A DNA stretch of 64,000 nt from an alpha proteobacterium L41A (GTDB lineage: Bacteria; Pseudomonadota; Alphaproteobacteria; Caulobacterales; Caulobacteraceae). Made by a program: the position numbers and the translations under genes. The stretch covers positions 124,001 through 188,000 of the forward strand of contig AMYY01000001.1 in the NCBI GenBank assembly GCA_000335735.1, written 5' to 3'. The first letter of the stretch is position 1, and every line of letters starts with the position of its first letter. Of this stretch, positions 12,954 through 22,076 are shown one piece after another. Under the pieces are notes generated by a model. It saw only the letters and a program-made list of their open reading frames with translations, ran no database searches and was not told the DNA's origin.

Positions 12954-13008
12954 TTCAGACAGTCCTCGAAAAAAAACCGTCTAAAGTGTCTAATTCGTCT
13001 GATCTCAG
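12954..13008 (-). repeat. TTAGAC 9-bp triple-repeat element with RNA hairpin, copy A (upstream of dnaE)
   Basis: Read on the minus strand: CTGAG, then three consecutive 9-mers ATCAGACGA, ATTAGACAC, TTTAGACGG (12977-13008), then a run of eight T, then CTGTCTGAA at 12954-12962, which can pair with TTTAGACGG as RNA. The stop codon of the SidA-like gene lies inside the first five bases. A second copy with one mismatch in 32 bp lies in the same orientation before tyrS at 62788-62843. The function is unknown. Confidence 0.8.
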
Positions 13009-13097
13009 GCGGTGACGCTGATCGCCACGGTCCAGACCATCCAGACGAAACCGCCGCACGACGCCAGCGACAGCATATCCCTCATCAAACGCGGCAT
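13005..13097 (-). CDS. sidA: SidA-like SOS-induced cell division inhibitor (30-aa membrane peptide)
   Basis: The 30-residue frame has a basic start (R3, R6), D7 and then one continuous hydrophobic helix from residue 8 to 29 with W19 and W22, so it is a single-pass inner membrane peptide. A good Shine-Dalgarno (GGAG, 8-nt spacing) precedes the ATG. The promoter carries a perfect alphaproteobacterial LexA box. Caulobacter SidA is a 29-aa LexA-controlled inner membrane peptide that blocks division through FtsW/FtsN, and as I recall it is encoded next to dnaE. Size, topology, regulation and position all agree, but I did not compare sequences. It is too short for routine gene callers. Confidence 0.65.
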   Translation of the reverse strand: MPRLMRDMLSLASCGGFVWMVWTVAISVTA

Positions 13098-13123
13098 GAC
13101 CTTGGCTCCGAGACATCCGATAT

Positions 13124-13163
13124 GTTCTGCTAATGTTCTATGTTGGCGTTTTGTTCCGGTCAA
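13124..13163 (-). promoter_or_regulatory. LexA (SOS) box overlapping the promoter of the SidA-like gene
   Basis: GTTC-TGCTAAT-GTTC at 13124-13138 is an exact match to the alphaproteobacterial LexA site GTTC-N7-GTTC. On the minus strand -35 TTGACC (13158-13163) and -10 TAGAAC (13135-13140) are 17 bp apart, so LexA would sit directly on the -10. The box ends 27 bp upstream of the SidA-like start codon. The divergent msrA start is 88 bp away on the other side. Confidence 0.8.
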
Positions 13164-13225
13164 GTCGTTCTCGGTGAAACCGATTGCGGGTCGCCGTCGT
13201 AGTCATTGCAACAGGAGATGAGACC

Positions 13226-13849
13226 ATGTCCCTTCGCACGACTGCCCTCGCCGCCGTCGCATCCTTGACCGCCGCCGCGCTGGCGATCGGCGCGCCCTTG
13301 GCCCGTCAGGCCGAAGCGCAGACGGCGTTTCAGACCGCGATCTTCGCCGGCGGCTGCTTCTGGTCGGAGGAGAAGGCCTTCGATGACGTGCCGGGGGTGC
13401 GGTCGGCCGTATCGGGCTTCGTCGGGGGCCATACCGCCAACCCGACCTATGAGCAGGTGGTGCGCGGCGGCACCGGCCATATGGAGGCGGTGCAGGTCAC
13501 CTTCGATCCGCGCGTGGTCAGCTATCGCACCCTGGTCGATCGCTATTGGCGCACCATCGACCCGACCGATCCGAACGGTCAGTTCTGCGACCAGGGGCCG
13601 TCCTATCGATCCGCCGTCTTTGCGACAGCGGCCCAGCGCACGGACGCCGTCGCCTCACGCGATGCGGCGATGCGGGTGTTGAGAAAGACCTTCACGACGC
13701 CGGTCGTCGGCGCCCAGCGGTTCTGGCCGGCAGGCGAGGAGCACCAGAACTACGCCAAACGCCACGCCGCCAGCTATCAGGCCTACCGGATCGGATGCCG
13801 CCGCCCCGAACGCTTGCGAACGATTTGGGGCGACGCCGCCGTCAGCTGA
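13226..13849 (+). CDS. msrA: Peptide-methionine (S)-S-oxide reductase MsrA, exported
   Basis: Repairs S-methionine sulfoxide. The catalytic cysteine is C44 in GGCFWS, and the family features VVSGFVGG-like, TGHMEAVQVTFDP and YRSAVF are present. The chosen ATG has AGGAG 8 nt upstream; an earlier in-frame GTG lacks this. Residues 1-31 form a signal peptide (three-arginine-free basic start, Ala/Leu core, cleavage after AEA), so the enzyme is probably periplasmic, whereas many MsrA are cytosolic. It is transcribed divergently from the SidA-like gene and dnaE. No MsrB domain is attached. Confidence 0.93.
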   Translation: MSLRTTALAAVASLTAAALAIGAPLARQAEAQTAFQTAIFAGGCFWSEEKAFDDVPGVRSAVSGFVGGHTANPTYEQVVRGGTGHMEAVQVTFDPRVVSYRTLVDRYWRTIDPTDPNGQFCDQGPSYRSAVFATAAQRTDAVASRDAAMRVLRKTFTTPVVGAQRFWPAGEEHQNYAKRHAASYQAYRIGCRRPERLRTIWGDAAVS

Positions 13850-13878
13850 TCGACGGGCGTTCGGTCAGTAGGCGTGGC

Positions 13879-14583
13879 TCAGTAGGCTTGGCTCTGAGCC
13901 TCGCGCTGTTCCAGATGACCGTCTTTCAGCGCGAAGACGCGGTCCATATGGCCGGCCAACTCCATATTGTGGGTGGCGATCAGGGCGGCGACGCCCGTGG
14001 TCTTGGCCAGATTGCGCAGGGATTCGAACACGGATTGGCTGGTGGTCGGATCCAGATTGCCGGTCGGCTCGTCGGCCAGCAGCAGCCGCGGGCCATTGGC
14101 GAGGGCCCGTGCGATCGCGACGCGCTGCTGTTCGCCGCCGGACAGCTGGGCCGGCTGGTGCGTCAGGCGTTCGCCTAGCCCCAGGGCCGTCAGCGTGACC
14201 TCGGCGCGTTTGCGCGCCTCATCCTGGGACACCCCGGCGATCCGCATCGGCAGGGCGACATTGTCGCGCGCGTCGAACTCGGGCAGCAGGTGGTGGAACT
14301 GATAGACGAAGCCGATCCGGCCCAGGCGCAGGCGTGTGCGGGCGCGCTCGTCCAGATCGCCGACCTGTTCGCCGTCGATAGCGACCGTGCCGCTGGTGGG
14401 TTTTTCCAACAGGCCGGCGGCGTGCAGCAGCGACGACTTGCCCGAGCCCGACGGTCCGATCAGTCCGACCAGTTCGCCGGGATAGACATCCAGATCGACG
14501 CCCTTCAGCACGGTCAGGCCGCCTTGGGCGGTGTCATAGGTGCGGGTCAGGCCGCGCACCGAAAGGATGGGAGCCTTACTCAT
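13879..14583 (-). CDS. lolD: Lipoprotein-releasing system ATP-binding protein LolD
   Basis: ATPase that drives release of outer-membrane lipoproteins to LolA. The 234-aa protein has Walker A GPSGSGKSS (residues 43-51), the signature LSGGEQQRVAIARAL around residue 147 and Walker B LLLADEPTGNLD. Its start overlaps the end of the permease gene by eight bases (ATGAGTAA), which supports a paired LolCD complex. It is the last gene of the long minus-strand run and converges on msrA. Confidence 0.93.
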   Translation of the reverse strand: MSKAPILSVRGLTRTYDTAQGGLTVLKGVDLDVYPGELVGLIGPSGSGKSSLLHAAGLLEKPTSGTVAIDGEQVGDLDERARTRLRLGRIGFVYQFHHLLPEFDARDNVALPMRIAGVSQDEARKRAEVTLTALGLGERLTHQPAQLSGGEQQRVAIARALANGPRLLLADEPTGNLDPTTSQSVFESLRNLAKTTGVAALIATHNMELAGHMDRVFALKDGHLEQREAQSQAY

Positions 14584-15862
14584 AGCGCAGCGCCTCCACG
14601 GGATCGATGCGAGACGCGTTCCAGGACGGCGGCAGGCTGGCGATACAGCTCATCAACAGAGACCAGAAGGCCACCCAGGTCACGTCCACCGGATCGACCA
14701 GTGCCGGGATGGCGTCCAGCATATAGACGTCGGAATCGAACAGCTTCGTCTGCAGCACGAACTCCAGGAAATGCTGGATCGAACCGATGTTCCAGCAGAA
14801 CAGCAGACCCAGAATCAGGCCGGCGATGGTGCCCGCGACGCCGATCATGGCGCCGGCCATGAAAAAGACGCGCAGGATCGCCGAGGGGCTGGCGCCGATG
14901 GTGCGCAGGATGGCGATGTCGCGGCCCTTGTTCTTCACCAGCATGACGATGCCGGAGATGATGTTCATGGCGGCGATGGCGACGACGAGGCCCAGGATGA
15001 TGCTCATGGCCACGCGTTCGACCTTCAGCGCGCCGTAGAAGGCGGCGAGGCGCTCGCGCCAGTCGCTCACGACCGAGCCGGGACCGGCCGCGTCGCGGAT
15101 GGCGGCGGTCAGGGCGCCGACCTGATCGGGATCGTCGACCTTGATCTCGATCGCGTCCCAGACGCCTTCCTTGCCGAAGAAGAGCTGCTGCTGCTCCAGA
15201 GGCATGAAGATGAAGGCCCGATCGTAATCAGCGGCGCCCGAACGGAAAAGGCCGCCGACGAAATAGGTCTTCTCAAGTCCGCCGAGGTTGCCGAAGGCGC
15301 TGTCGGCCCCGGTCGGCGAATACAGGGTCACAGGATCGCCGACGCGCAGGCCCATGGAGTTGGCCAGGGCCGCGCCGACCAGAATGCGGTCGCCGCCATA
15401 ACGCCCCTTGCCGAAGCTGGCGCGTTCCTGCGGGCTTAAGCTGTCGAAGACATACTGGGTCTTGGCCAGATCCTCGGGGCGGATGCCCTTGGCGATGGCG
15501 CCGGTCGTATAGCTGCCGACGCGGATCAGGCTTTGCGCCTCGTTCAGCGGACTGGCGCTGGCGACGCCGGGCACGGCCTGGATGCGCTTCAGCGCGGCTT
15601 CGCGATCCGGCGAGGTCAGGACCTGCCCCTGCACATACATATGGCCGTTGAATGCAAGCATGCGTCCCAGCAGTTCGCTGCGGAAGCCGGACATGATGCT
15701 CATCACGCTGATCAGCACGGCGACGGCCAGCATGATGCCGATGAAGCTGATGACGGCGATGGTGGCGACGCCGCCTTCCTTGCGCTTGGCGCGCAGGTAG
15801 CGAAGGGCCAGGCCGATCTCCCACGAGGAGAAGGCGCCGGACGGACGAGACGGCAGGCTCAA
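14576..15862 (-). CDS. lolC: Lipoprotein-releasing system transmembrane protein (LolC/LolE family)
   Basis: Permease of the Lol lipoprotein-sorting ABC transporter. The N-terminus ([18 protein letters not shown]) and first helix ([19 protein letters not shown]) are typical. A large periplasmic domain occupies roughly residues 55-270 and three helices close the protein ([41 protein letters not shown]). The likely start is TTG at 15862, whose TTGA overlaps the proS stop; the frame continues upstream into proS without family support. A single gene of this type is present, so it may act as a homodimer like LolF. Confidence 0.9.
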   Translation of the reverse strand: MSLPSRPSGAFSSWEIGLALRYLRAKRKEGGVATIAVISFIGIMLAVAVLISVMSIMSGFRSELLGRMLAFNGHMYVQGQVLTSPDREAALKRIQAVPGVASASPLNEAQSLIRVGSYTTGAIAKGIRPEDLAKTQYVFDSLSPQERASFGKGRYGGDRILVGAALANSMGLRVGDPVTLYSPTGADSAFGNLGGLEKTYFVGGLFRSGAADYDRAFIFMPLEQQQLFFGKEGVWDAIEIKVDDPDQVGALTAAIRDAAGPGSVVSDWRERLAAFYGALKVERVAMSIILGLVVAIAAMNIISGIVMLVKNKGRDIAILRTIGASPSAILRVFFMAGAMIGVAGTIAGLILGLLFCWNIGSIQHFLEFVLQTKLFDSDVYMLDAIPALVDPVDVTWVAFWSLLMSCIASLPPSWNASRIDPVEALRYE

Positions 15863-17175
15863 GCGGTCAGCCTTTCGATAGCTTCGGCGAGCGGCACTGA
15901 GACCTTCTCGCCGGTGGCGCGGCGTTTCAGTTCGACCACGCCGTCCGCCAACCCCTTGGGACCGATGGTCAGCTGCCACGGCACGCCGATCAGGTCGGCG
16001 GTGGCGAACTTGCCGCCGGGACGTTCGTCGGTGTCGTCGTAGAGGACGTCCTTGCCGAGGTTTTCAAGCTGGGCCACCGCGTCCTCGCAGGCGGCCGAGA
16101 CGGCCTCGTCATTGGCGCGCAGATTGATCACGACCACGTCGAACGGCGCGACCGCGTCGGGCCAGATGATGCCGCCGGCGTCGTGGCTGGCCTCGATGAT
16201 GGCGCCCAGCAGGCGCGACACGCCGACGCCATAGCTGCCCATGTGGACCTCGGCGTCCTGCCCGTCCGGACCGGCGACCTTGGCCTTCATCGGGACGGAG
16301 TATTTCGTGCCGAAGTAGAAGATGTGGCCGACCTCGATGCCGCGCGCCGAAAGGCGGTCGCCTTCGGCGGTCTTGGCCTCGAACTGCGCCGGATCGTGCA
16401 TCTCTTCGGTGGCGGCGTAGAGGGCGGTGCGTTCGTCGAAGACGGCCTGTACGGCTTCGGGGCTGAAGTCGCCGCCGGGCGCGGGCATCTCGACCAGTTT
16501 GCGATCACAGAAGACCTCGCTCTCCCCGGTTTCGGCCAAGACGATGAACTCGTGGCTCAGATCCCCGCCGATGGGGCCGGTGTCGGCGCGCATCGGCACA
16601 GCCTTCAGGCCCATGCGGGCGAAGGTGTTCAGATAGGCGACGAACATGCGGTTGTAGGCGACACGGGCCGCGGCCTCGTCCACATCGAACGAATAGGCGT
16701 CCTTCATCAGGAACTCGCGCCCGCGCATCACGCCAAAGCGCGGACGGCGCTCGTCGCGGAACTTCCACTGGATGTGAAACAGGTTCAGCGGCAGCGACTT
16801 GTAGGACTTCACATAGGCCCGGAAGATGTCGGTGATCATCTCCTCGTTGGTCGGTCCGTACAGCAGCTCGCGCTCATGCCGGTCGGTGATCCGCAGCATC
16901 TCGGGGCCGTAGGCGTCATAGCGGCCGCTCTCGCGCCACAGGTCGGCCAGTTGCAGCGTCGGCATCAGCAGTTCGACCGCCCCGGCCCGCATCTGCTCCT
17001 CGCGCACGATCTGCTCGATCTTGCGCAGCACCTTCAGGCCCAGCGGCAGCCAGGCGTAGATGCCGGCGGCCTCCTGCTTGATCATGCCGGCGCGCAGCAT
17101 CAGCTGGTGCGAGACGATCTGGGCGTCCGAAGGAGCTTCCTTCAGCGTGGGCAGGAAAAAGCGCGACAGGCGCAT
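15859..17175 (-). CDS. proS: Prolyl-tRNA synthetase, short alphaproteobacterial type
   Basis: Charges tRNA-Pro. The 438-aa protein has class II motifs: [20 protein letters not shown], motif 2 [21 protein letters not shown] and a motif 3 region [16 protein letters not shown]. The insertion domain that hydrolyses Ala-tRNA-Pro in E. coli ProRS (about 570 aa) is missing, as in the mitochondrial-like, alphaproteobacterial branch. It is coupled to lolC by a 4-bp overlap. A separate trans-editing protein would be expected elsewhere in the genome. Confidence 0.95.
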   Translation of the reverse strand: MRLSRFFLPTLKEAPSDAQIVSHQLMLRAGMIKQEAAGIYAWLPLGLKVLRKIEQIVREEQMRAGAVELLMPTLQLADLWRESGRYDAYGPEMLRITDRHERELLYGPTNEEMITDIFRAYVKSYKSLPLNLFHIQWKFRDERRPRFGVMRGREFLMKDAYSFDVDEAAARVAYNRMFVAYLNTFARMGLKAVPMRADTGPIGGDLSHEFIVLAETGESEVFCDRKLVEMPAPGGDFSPEAVQAVFDERTALYAATEEMHDPAQFEAKTAEGDRLSARGIEVGHIFYFGTKYSVPMKAKVAGPDGQDAEVHMGSYGVGVSRLLGAIIEASHDAGGIIWPDAVAPFDVVVINLRANDEAVSAACEDAVAQLENLGKDVLYDDTDERPGGKFATADLIGVPWQLTIGPKGLADGVVELKRRATGEKVSVPLAEAIERLTA

Positions 17176-17252
17176 GGTCGGGAATCCTAGGCGTAGAGAC
17201 GGAACAAGGCTTTAGCCGCTTGGACGGGGCGAAAGCTAGGCCGATGCGTCGT

Positions 17253-17519
17253 TTAGACGGCCGGGCCGCTGGCGAAGTTCGGCAGGGGCAGCCAGCCCGT
17301 GAAGATCAGGACCATGACAAACGCCCAGACCAGGGCCGAGACCCAGGTCGTGGTCAGGAATTTCTTCTTCAGATTGGGCGTCTTGGGCGCCCCCCATTGA
17401 GAGCCGTCGGTCGGCGGCTCGTGCGTCTCGCTGGCCGTGCCCAGCGGCAGCACGGCGAACAGCACCGTCCACCAGGCGATGATGTAGATGCCGACCATGG
17501 TGAAGACGCCAATGGGCAT
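17253..17519 (-). CDS. DUF1467 family small membrane protein
   Basis: 88-aa protein with two predicted membrane helices (about residues 5-28 and 58-80) separated by a polar loop containing TASETHEPPTDGSQWGAPK, the region diagnostic for DUF1467. Function unknown. In alphaproteobacteria the family is commonly found next to proS, as here (77 bp upstream of proS), which hints only at co-expression. Confidence 0.85.
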   Translation of the reverse strand: MPIGVFTMVGIYIIAWWTVLFAVLPLGTASETHEPPTDGSQWGAPKTPNLKKKFLTTTWVSALVWAFVMVLIFTGWLPLPNFASGPAV

Positions 17520-17528
17520 GACGGACCT

Positions 17529-17867
17529 CTAGGGATGGGGCCGGCCGACGCCGTAGCGGGCCGCCAGATAGGGAGCGATGGCGTGATCCTGAAGAAACCG
17601 CCGGCCGGTCGTTTCACTGACTTGGGCCTCGGGCCAATCCAGCGCGCCGTCCAGGATCAGGATGGGGCAGCTTTGATGCGCCTCGCCGACCTGGTCGATG
17701 ACCGGCTGGCGCGGGCGCGGATGGTCCAGATAAACGACGTCCAGCGCGTCGCGAAGTTGAGGATAGAAGGCAAGGACACCCTCGATATAGGCGCCCGGCG
17801 GGCAGAACCACGGACCGCCCTGATCGTCGCGCCAGTCGGGGTTCAGCAGGAAGAGTCGCTCGGTCAT
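17529..17867 (-). CDS. DUF3088 family protein
   Basis: 112-aa soluble protein beginning MTERLFLLNPDW, with CPPGAYIEGVLAFYP and SCPILILDG segments. It resembles DUF3088, whose members look like shortened thioredoxin/glutaredoxin-fold proteins and carry the FCPPG cysteine seen here at about residue 22. No enzymatic function is established. The start at 17867 is preferred over an earlier in-frame ATG because the family begins at MTERLFLL. It is 9 bp before DUF1467. Confidence 0.75.
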   Translation of the reverse strand: MTERLFLLNPDWRDDQGGPWFCPPGAYIEGVLAFYPQLRDALDVVYLDHPRPRQPVIDQVGEAHQSCPILILDGALDWPEAQVSETTGRRFLQDHAIAPYLAARYGVGRPHP

Positions 17868-17907
17868 CGGCGTGGATATATCCGAGTTGAGGCCGTCGGC
17901 GCGACCG

Positions 17908-18816
17908 CTATTCGCACGGTGCGCCAAACCCGGGCGCCCGCAGCGCCAGAAGGATAGAAGAGCGCGCCTGCTGCGTGATCGCTCCGGCGCCTTGCAGCAC
18001 GCAGCCGACCGCCGTGTTCGAGTTGGGCGCCAGAAGGCCGTAGGTCAGACCCTCCTGCGCCAGGCGAGCCTGGGCGCCTTTCAACGTCTCGACCGCTTTC
18101 GCGACGCGCGCCGGGTCGTTGGTGATACGCGTCATCTCGTGCAGCGCCTCGCCCGAACTGGGAAAGTCATAGGCATTCGGATCGAACGGCGCGATCTCGG
18201 CCGACAACCGCTCGGGATGAATGTCGATGCCGAACTTGGCGTTCTGGCTGGCGGAGAAGGCGATGGCCGGCCCGCTCTCGGGCACGACCAGAATATAGGC
18301 ATGGCGCGGAAACAGCAGATACTGCGCCATGAACTTGGTCACCGGCACCAGCGGCATCCCGTCCGGTCCCAGGGCATGGGCGCCGACATAGACGCCCGAC
18401 GGCACGCTGCGCGCATCGATCCGACCGTTCAGCTTCAGGATGCGATCGACCATGACGTGGTCGAGCAGAAAGACGCCGTCCTCCGCCTCGCGCTCCAGAT
18501 AAGCATGGATGGCGGCGGTCTCGGGCGCCGGGCCCAAGTCGCGGCCATAGACGGTCGGAAAGGCGGTCGGAGACATCGGCTGGCCGTCGAGCGGGCTGAA
18601 CCACAACACGCGCAGTTCGTGAACCGTCCGCGCCAGGGGGTCTTCGCCCCGGAACGTCGACAGGCTGAGCACCAGATTGACGACGGCGAACAGGGCGACG
18701 AAGCCGACCAGCCCCTGCCCCGCAATCACCGCCCACCGCCGCCAACCGCGCAGCGGATGACGGGCGTGCCGAATCCGCTCCAGCAGGCGGCGCGCACGGG
18801 CAGGCTTTTTCGACAT
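17908..18816 (-). CDS. Membrane-anchored protein of unknown function
   Basis: 302 aa. An Arg-rich N-terminus (residues 1-27) is followed by one membrane helix (about 28-50) and a large periplasmic domain. Near the C-terminus the segment LLAPNSNTAVGCVL contains an Asn-Ser-Asn-Thr motif with a following cysteine, loosely reminiscent of NSNTF motifs in NlpC/P60- or DUF3750-like proteins, but I do not recognise a family with confidence. It sits between rnj (56 bp upstream) and the DUF3088 gene (40 bp downstream), probably in the same transcript. Confidence 0.7.
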   Translation of the reverse strand: MSKKPARARRLLERIRHARHPLRGWRRWAVIAGQGLVGFVALFAVVNLVLSLSTFRGEDPLARTVHELRVLWFSPLDGQPMSPTAFPTVYGRDLGPAPETAAIHAYLEREAEDGVFLLDHVMVDRILKLNGRIDARSVPSGVYVGAHALGPDGMPLVPVTKFMAQYLLFPRHAYILVVPESGPAIAFSASQNAKFGIDIHPERLSAEIAPFDPNAYDFPSSGEALHEMTRITNDPARVAKAVETLKGAQARLAQEGLTYGLLAPNSNTAVGCVLQGAGAITQQARSSILLALRAPGFGAPCE

Positions 18817-18872
18817 GCGTTTCCCCGACCGTTCAGGCGCACGACCAATGCGCCCGAACGGTCAAGGTTGCA

Positions 18873-20546
18873 TCAGACGCGCAGGACGACGGTCTCGACG
18901 ATGGGACGACGGTCCCAGATCTGCTGGCTGGCCTTTTTCAGTACGCGGGCGACAGCCTGTTCGATCACCATTTCGTCGTCCAGCGCATCGCCCTTCAGGC
19001 CCTTGACCACCTGTTCGACGCGCTCGGCCAGCTTGTCCAGCGCATCGCCGAGCGGCGTGGCCGTATCGCCGGGCAGGCCGACGCTGCGGATGTCGATGTC
19101 GCTGGCGATGCGACCGCGCTTGTCCAGGGCGAAGCTGACGATCAGCACGCCGTTGGTCGAGGCGTGACGACGTTCCTTCAGAGCCTCGCCCTGCTCGGTC
19201 ACCAGCATGCCGCCGTCGACATAGAGGCGACCGTTCGGCACCTCGTCGATGATCTTGGCCGGGCCAGGGGCCAGGCGAACCATGTCGCCGTTCCGCGGCG
19301 TCACCGTTTCGGGAACGCCCATGTCCTTGGCCAGGTTGGCGTGTTCAAGAAGGAAGCGCCGCACGCCATGGGTCGGCACCGCGATCTGCGGCCGGGCCCA
19401 TTCGTACATCTGCTTCAGCTCGTCACGGCAGGGGTGGCCCGAGACGTGGATGCCGGGGTGATCCTTCTCGGTGTAGAGGCGCACGCCGCGGTCCGCGAGC
19501 CGGTCCTGAAGATTGCCGATCGCCAGCTCGTTGCCGGGGATCTGGCGCGACGAGAAGATGCAGTGGTCGCCCAGACCCAGCTTCACGACGGGATGCGTGC
19601 CGTCCGCGACGCGCGACAGGGCCGCCCTCGCCTCGCCCTGGCTGCCGGTGCACAGATACAGGATTTCATCGGCGGGCCAGACGCGGGCCTCCTCATCCGA
19701 CAGGAAGGGCTTCACGTCCTTCAGCATGCCGACGTGTTTGGCCGCCGCCGTGATCCGGTGCATCGAACGGCCAGCCAGAGCCACGCGACGCCCGCAGGCC
19801 TCCGCCGCGCGGATCACGCTGTCCATACGGGCGACGTTGGAGGCGAAGCAGCCGACCGCGACGCGCCCCTTCAGGCTGGCGATCAGCTTGGAGATGGCGA
19901 CGGCGACATCGCCCTCGGACCCGGCGACGCCCGGCACGAAGACATTGGTCGAATCGCAGACCATGGCCAGCACGCCTTCGTCGCCCAGGGCGCGGATGAC
20001 GGGGGCGTCGGTCTTGGTCCCGATCACCGGCTGGTCGTCGATCTTCCAGTCGCCGGTGTGGAACACCATTCCCAGCGGCGTATCGATGGCCAGGCCGCTG
20101 GGCTCGGCGATCGAGTGGGTCATGTTGACGAAGGTCACGCCGAACGTGCCGATATCGACGGTCCCGCCCAGCGGAACCTCGATCAGCTCGACCTCGTCCA
20201 GAATGCCGCGCTCGCGCAGCTTGTCGCGGATCAGATAGGCGGTGAAGGGCGTGGCGTAGATCGGCGCCTTGATGCGCGGCCACAGCCAGCCCAGGGCGCC
20301 GATGTGATCTTCGTGCGCGTGGGTCAGCACGATGCCCTTGATGTTCTCACCCTCCAGGAAGGTGGGATCGGGCACGATCACGTCCACGCCGGGCGTGGAC
20401 AGGTCGCCGAAGGTGACGCCGACATCGACGATCAGCCATTCACGGTTCGCCTCTGGGCCGAAGCCATAGGCGTTCAGGTTCATACCGACCTCGTCCGAGC
20501 CGCCCAGCGGCAGGAAAACGAGTTCGTCTTGGGTTTGCTTTTTCAT
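18873..20546 (-). CDS. rnj: Ribonuclease J
   Basis: Metallo-beta-lactamase-fold ribonuclease with endo- and 5'-exonuclease activity, involved in rRNA and mRNA processing. The 557-aa protein shows the zinc motif THAHEDHIGAL near residue 75, FHTGDWKID, a CDSTN motif and the beta-CASP region with SGHPCRDELKQM. The start codon abuts the coaX stop (TGA-ATG). Many alphaproteobacteria carry RNase J beside RNase E. Confidence 0.94.
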   Translation of the reverse strand: MKKQTQDELVFLPLGGSDEVGMNLNAYGFGPEANREWLIVDVGVTFGDLSTPGVDVIVPDPTFLEGENIKGIVLTHAHEDHIGALGWLWPRIKAPIYATPFTAYLIRDKLRERGILDEVELIEVPLGGTVDIGTFGVTFVNMTHSIAEPSGLAIDTPLGMVFHTGDWKIDDQPVIGTKTDAPVIRALGDEGVLAMVCDSTNVFVPGVAGSEGDVAVAISKLIASLKGRVAVGCFASNVARMDSVIRAAEACGRRVALAGRSMHRITAAAKHVGMLKDVKPFLSDEEARVWPADEILYLCTGSQGEARAALSRVADGTHPVVKLGLGDHCIFSSRQIPGNELAIGNLQDRLADRGVRLYTEKDHPGIHVSGHPCRDELKQMYEWARPQIAVPTHGVRRFLLEHANLAKDMGVPETVTPRNGDMVRLAPGPAKIIDEVPNGRLYVDGGMLVTEQGEALKERRHASTNGVLIVSFALDKRGRIASDIDIRSVGLPGDTATPLGDALDKLAERVEQVVKGLKGDALDDEMVIEQAVARVLKKASQQIWDRRPIVETVVLRV

Positions 20547-21323
20547 TCAATCAGTCAGATGGGCGTTACGACGCCAGATTTCGAGGAGGCCGCGAATAGT
20601 CAGGTCGGGATCGAAGTGATCGATGCTGTCGGTCGCGCCTTCGAACAGGCTGGCGACCCCGCCGGTGCCGACGACGGTCATGGGCTTGCCCCACTCCGCC
20701 TTGATGCGTCCGATCAGGCCTTCGATCAACGAGATATAGCCCCAGAAGACGCCGGACTGCATGGCCTCGACCGTGCCCTTGCCGATGACGTTCTCGGGCT
20801 TCTGGATGGCGATGCGCGGCAGTTTGGCCGCCGCCTCGTGCAAGGCCTGAAGCGACAGATTGATGCCGGGCGCGATCAGCCCGCCCTCGAAAGCGCCGTC
20901 GCCCGAGACGATGTCGAAGGTCGTCGCCGTGCCGCTGTCGATCAGCAGAAGGTCGCCGGAATATATCAGCGACGCGCCCACGGCGTTAACCAGACGATCC
21001 GCGCCCGCCTCGCTGGGCTTGGCGATCCGCACCTCGATGCCCAGCTCGGCGTTCTCACCTATGACCAGCGGTTCGATGTTCAGATAGCGCCGCGCCAGAT
21101 TGCGAAGGTTGAAAATCGACTGGGGCACGACGCTGGAGATGATGCAGCCGCCGAGCGCGTCGAACTTCAGCCCCTTCATCACCATCAGCTGGTTCAGCCA
21201 GACGGCGTATTCGTCGGCCGTGCGGCTGGCTTCGGTCGCGGCCCGCCATTGGGCGATCCAGTCGGTGCCGTCATGGACCGCGAACAGCGTATTGGTGTTG
21301 CCCTGCTCGATGGCCAGAAGCAT
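20547..21323 (-). CDS. coaX: Type III pantothenate kinase
   Basis: First step of coenzyme A synthesis. The acetate/sugar-kinase-fold protein starts [15 protein letters not shown], so a Glu-Gln replaces the more usual Asp-x before GNT. Later come [11 protein letters not shown] and the phosphate loop [12 protein letters not shown]. The 258-aa length fits. It lies between birA (one-base overlap) and rnj, a common alphaproteobacterial birA-coaX-rnj string. Confidence 0.93.
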   Translation of the reverse strand: MLLAIEQGNTNTLFAVHDGTDWIAQWRAATEASRTADEYAVWLNQLMVMKGLKFDALGGCIISSVVPQSIFNLRNLARRYLNIEPLVIGENAELGIEVRIAKPSEAGADRLVNAVGASLIYSGDLLLIDSGTATTFDIVSGDGAFEGGLIAPGINLSLQALHEAAAKLPRIAIQKPENVIGKGTVEAMQSGVFWGYISLIEGLIGRIKAEWGKPMTVVGTGGVASLFEGATDSIDHFDPDLTIRGLLEIWRRNAHLTD

Positions 21324-22072
21324 CAGGCGGCTTTCCCGAAGAAGACATCGCCGGCGGAAATCAAACGCACGGAGCCGTCGGCCAGACGCAGGCGCAGGGC
21401 GCCATCCGGCTCCACGCCCTCGGCCTGTCCCTCGATCGTCTCGTTATCTAGTCGCGCGATGCACGGTCCGTTGAGGCCCGTCAGGCGGCTGGTCCAGGCG
21501 TCCAGCACAGGCTCGAAGCCCATCGTCTGCCAGCGCCCCCACCAGACGGCGAAGGTTTCAGCCAGGATTTCGGCAGCGGCCTCGATCGGCGGGACATAGG
21601 CCAGGTCGGCGCGCAGACGCTCGGCAACCGAGGTCGCCCCCCGTTCGGTGCCCTCGGGCGCATGGGCCAGGTTCACGCCAATGCCGACCGCAAGCCAGAG
21701 GTCGCCGTTCGCATGCCGGCCGGATTCGACCAGGATGCCAGACACCTTGACCCCGTCCAGCAGGACGTCGTTGGGCCATTTGATCGAAACGAGTGCGGGC
21801 GAGACGAAGACGTCGAGCAGGTCCGCGACGGCCAGGGCCGCGATGAAGGTGGCCTGGGCGGCCTCCGCCGCCGACTTGGGCGTGGTGATCAGAAGGGTGG
21901 CGGCCAGATTGCCCTGGTCGGTGTCCCACTTGCGACCCCGCCGACCGCGGCCAGCGGTCTGGCGGCGCGCCACAATCCAGCGCGGCCCCGCCTCTCCGGC
22001 TTCGGCGAGACGGCGCGCCTCGGCGTTGGTCGAGTCGATCTCGTCGAGGATGACCAGTGGGACGGGCGCCAA
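21323..22072 (-). CDS. birA: Biotin--[acetyl-CoA-carboxylase] ligase
   Basis: Attaches biotin to acetyl-CoA carboxylase BCCP. The biotin-AMP loop [10 protein letters not shown] and [17 protein letters not shown] are clear, and an SH3-like C-terminal domain follows. The protein (249 aa) lacks the N-terminal helix-turn-helix of E. coli BirA, so it is the monofunctional ligase and not a biotin repressor. It follows nuoN by 4 bp, inside the complex I transcript. Confidence 0.93.
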   Translation of the reverse strand: MAPVPLVILDEIDSTNAEARRLAEAGEAGPRWIVARRQTAGRGRRGRKWDTDQGNLAATLLITTPKSAAEAAQATFIAALAVADLLDVFVSPALVSIKWPNDVLLDGVKVSGILVESGRHANGDLWLAVGIGVNLAHAPEGTERGATSVAERLRADLAYVPPIEAAAEILAETFAVWWGRWQTMGFEPVLDAWTSRLTGLNGPCIARLDNETIEGQAEGVEPDGALRLRLADGSVRLISAGDVFFGKAA

Positions 22073-22076
22073 CGCC

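Noticed and set aside
12930-13133. Plus-strand 67-aa frame across the SidA-like gene
   Set aside because: No ribosome binding site, odd composition, and it is antisense to the LexA-controlled frame and the TTAGAC element.
17252-17260. TTTAGACGG near the DUF1467 stop as a third copy of the TTAGAC element
   Set aside because: Only one 9-mer matches; the neighbouring units are absent, so probably chance.
19164-21599. Plus-strand frame of 811 aa over rnj and coaX
   Set aside because: Same reason: antisense shadow without family similarity or ribosome binding site.
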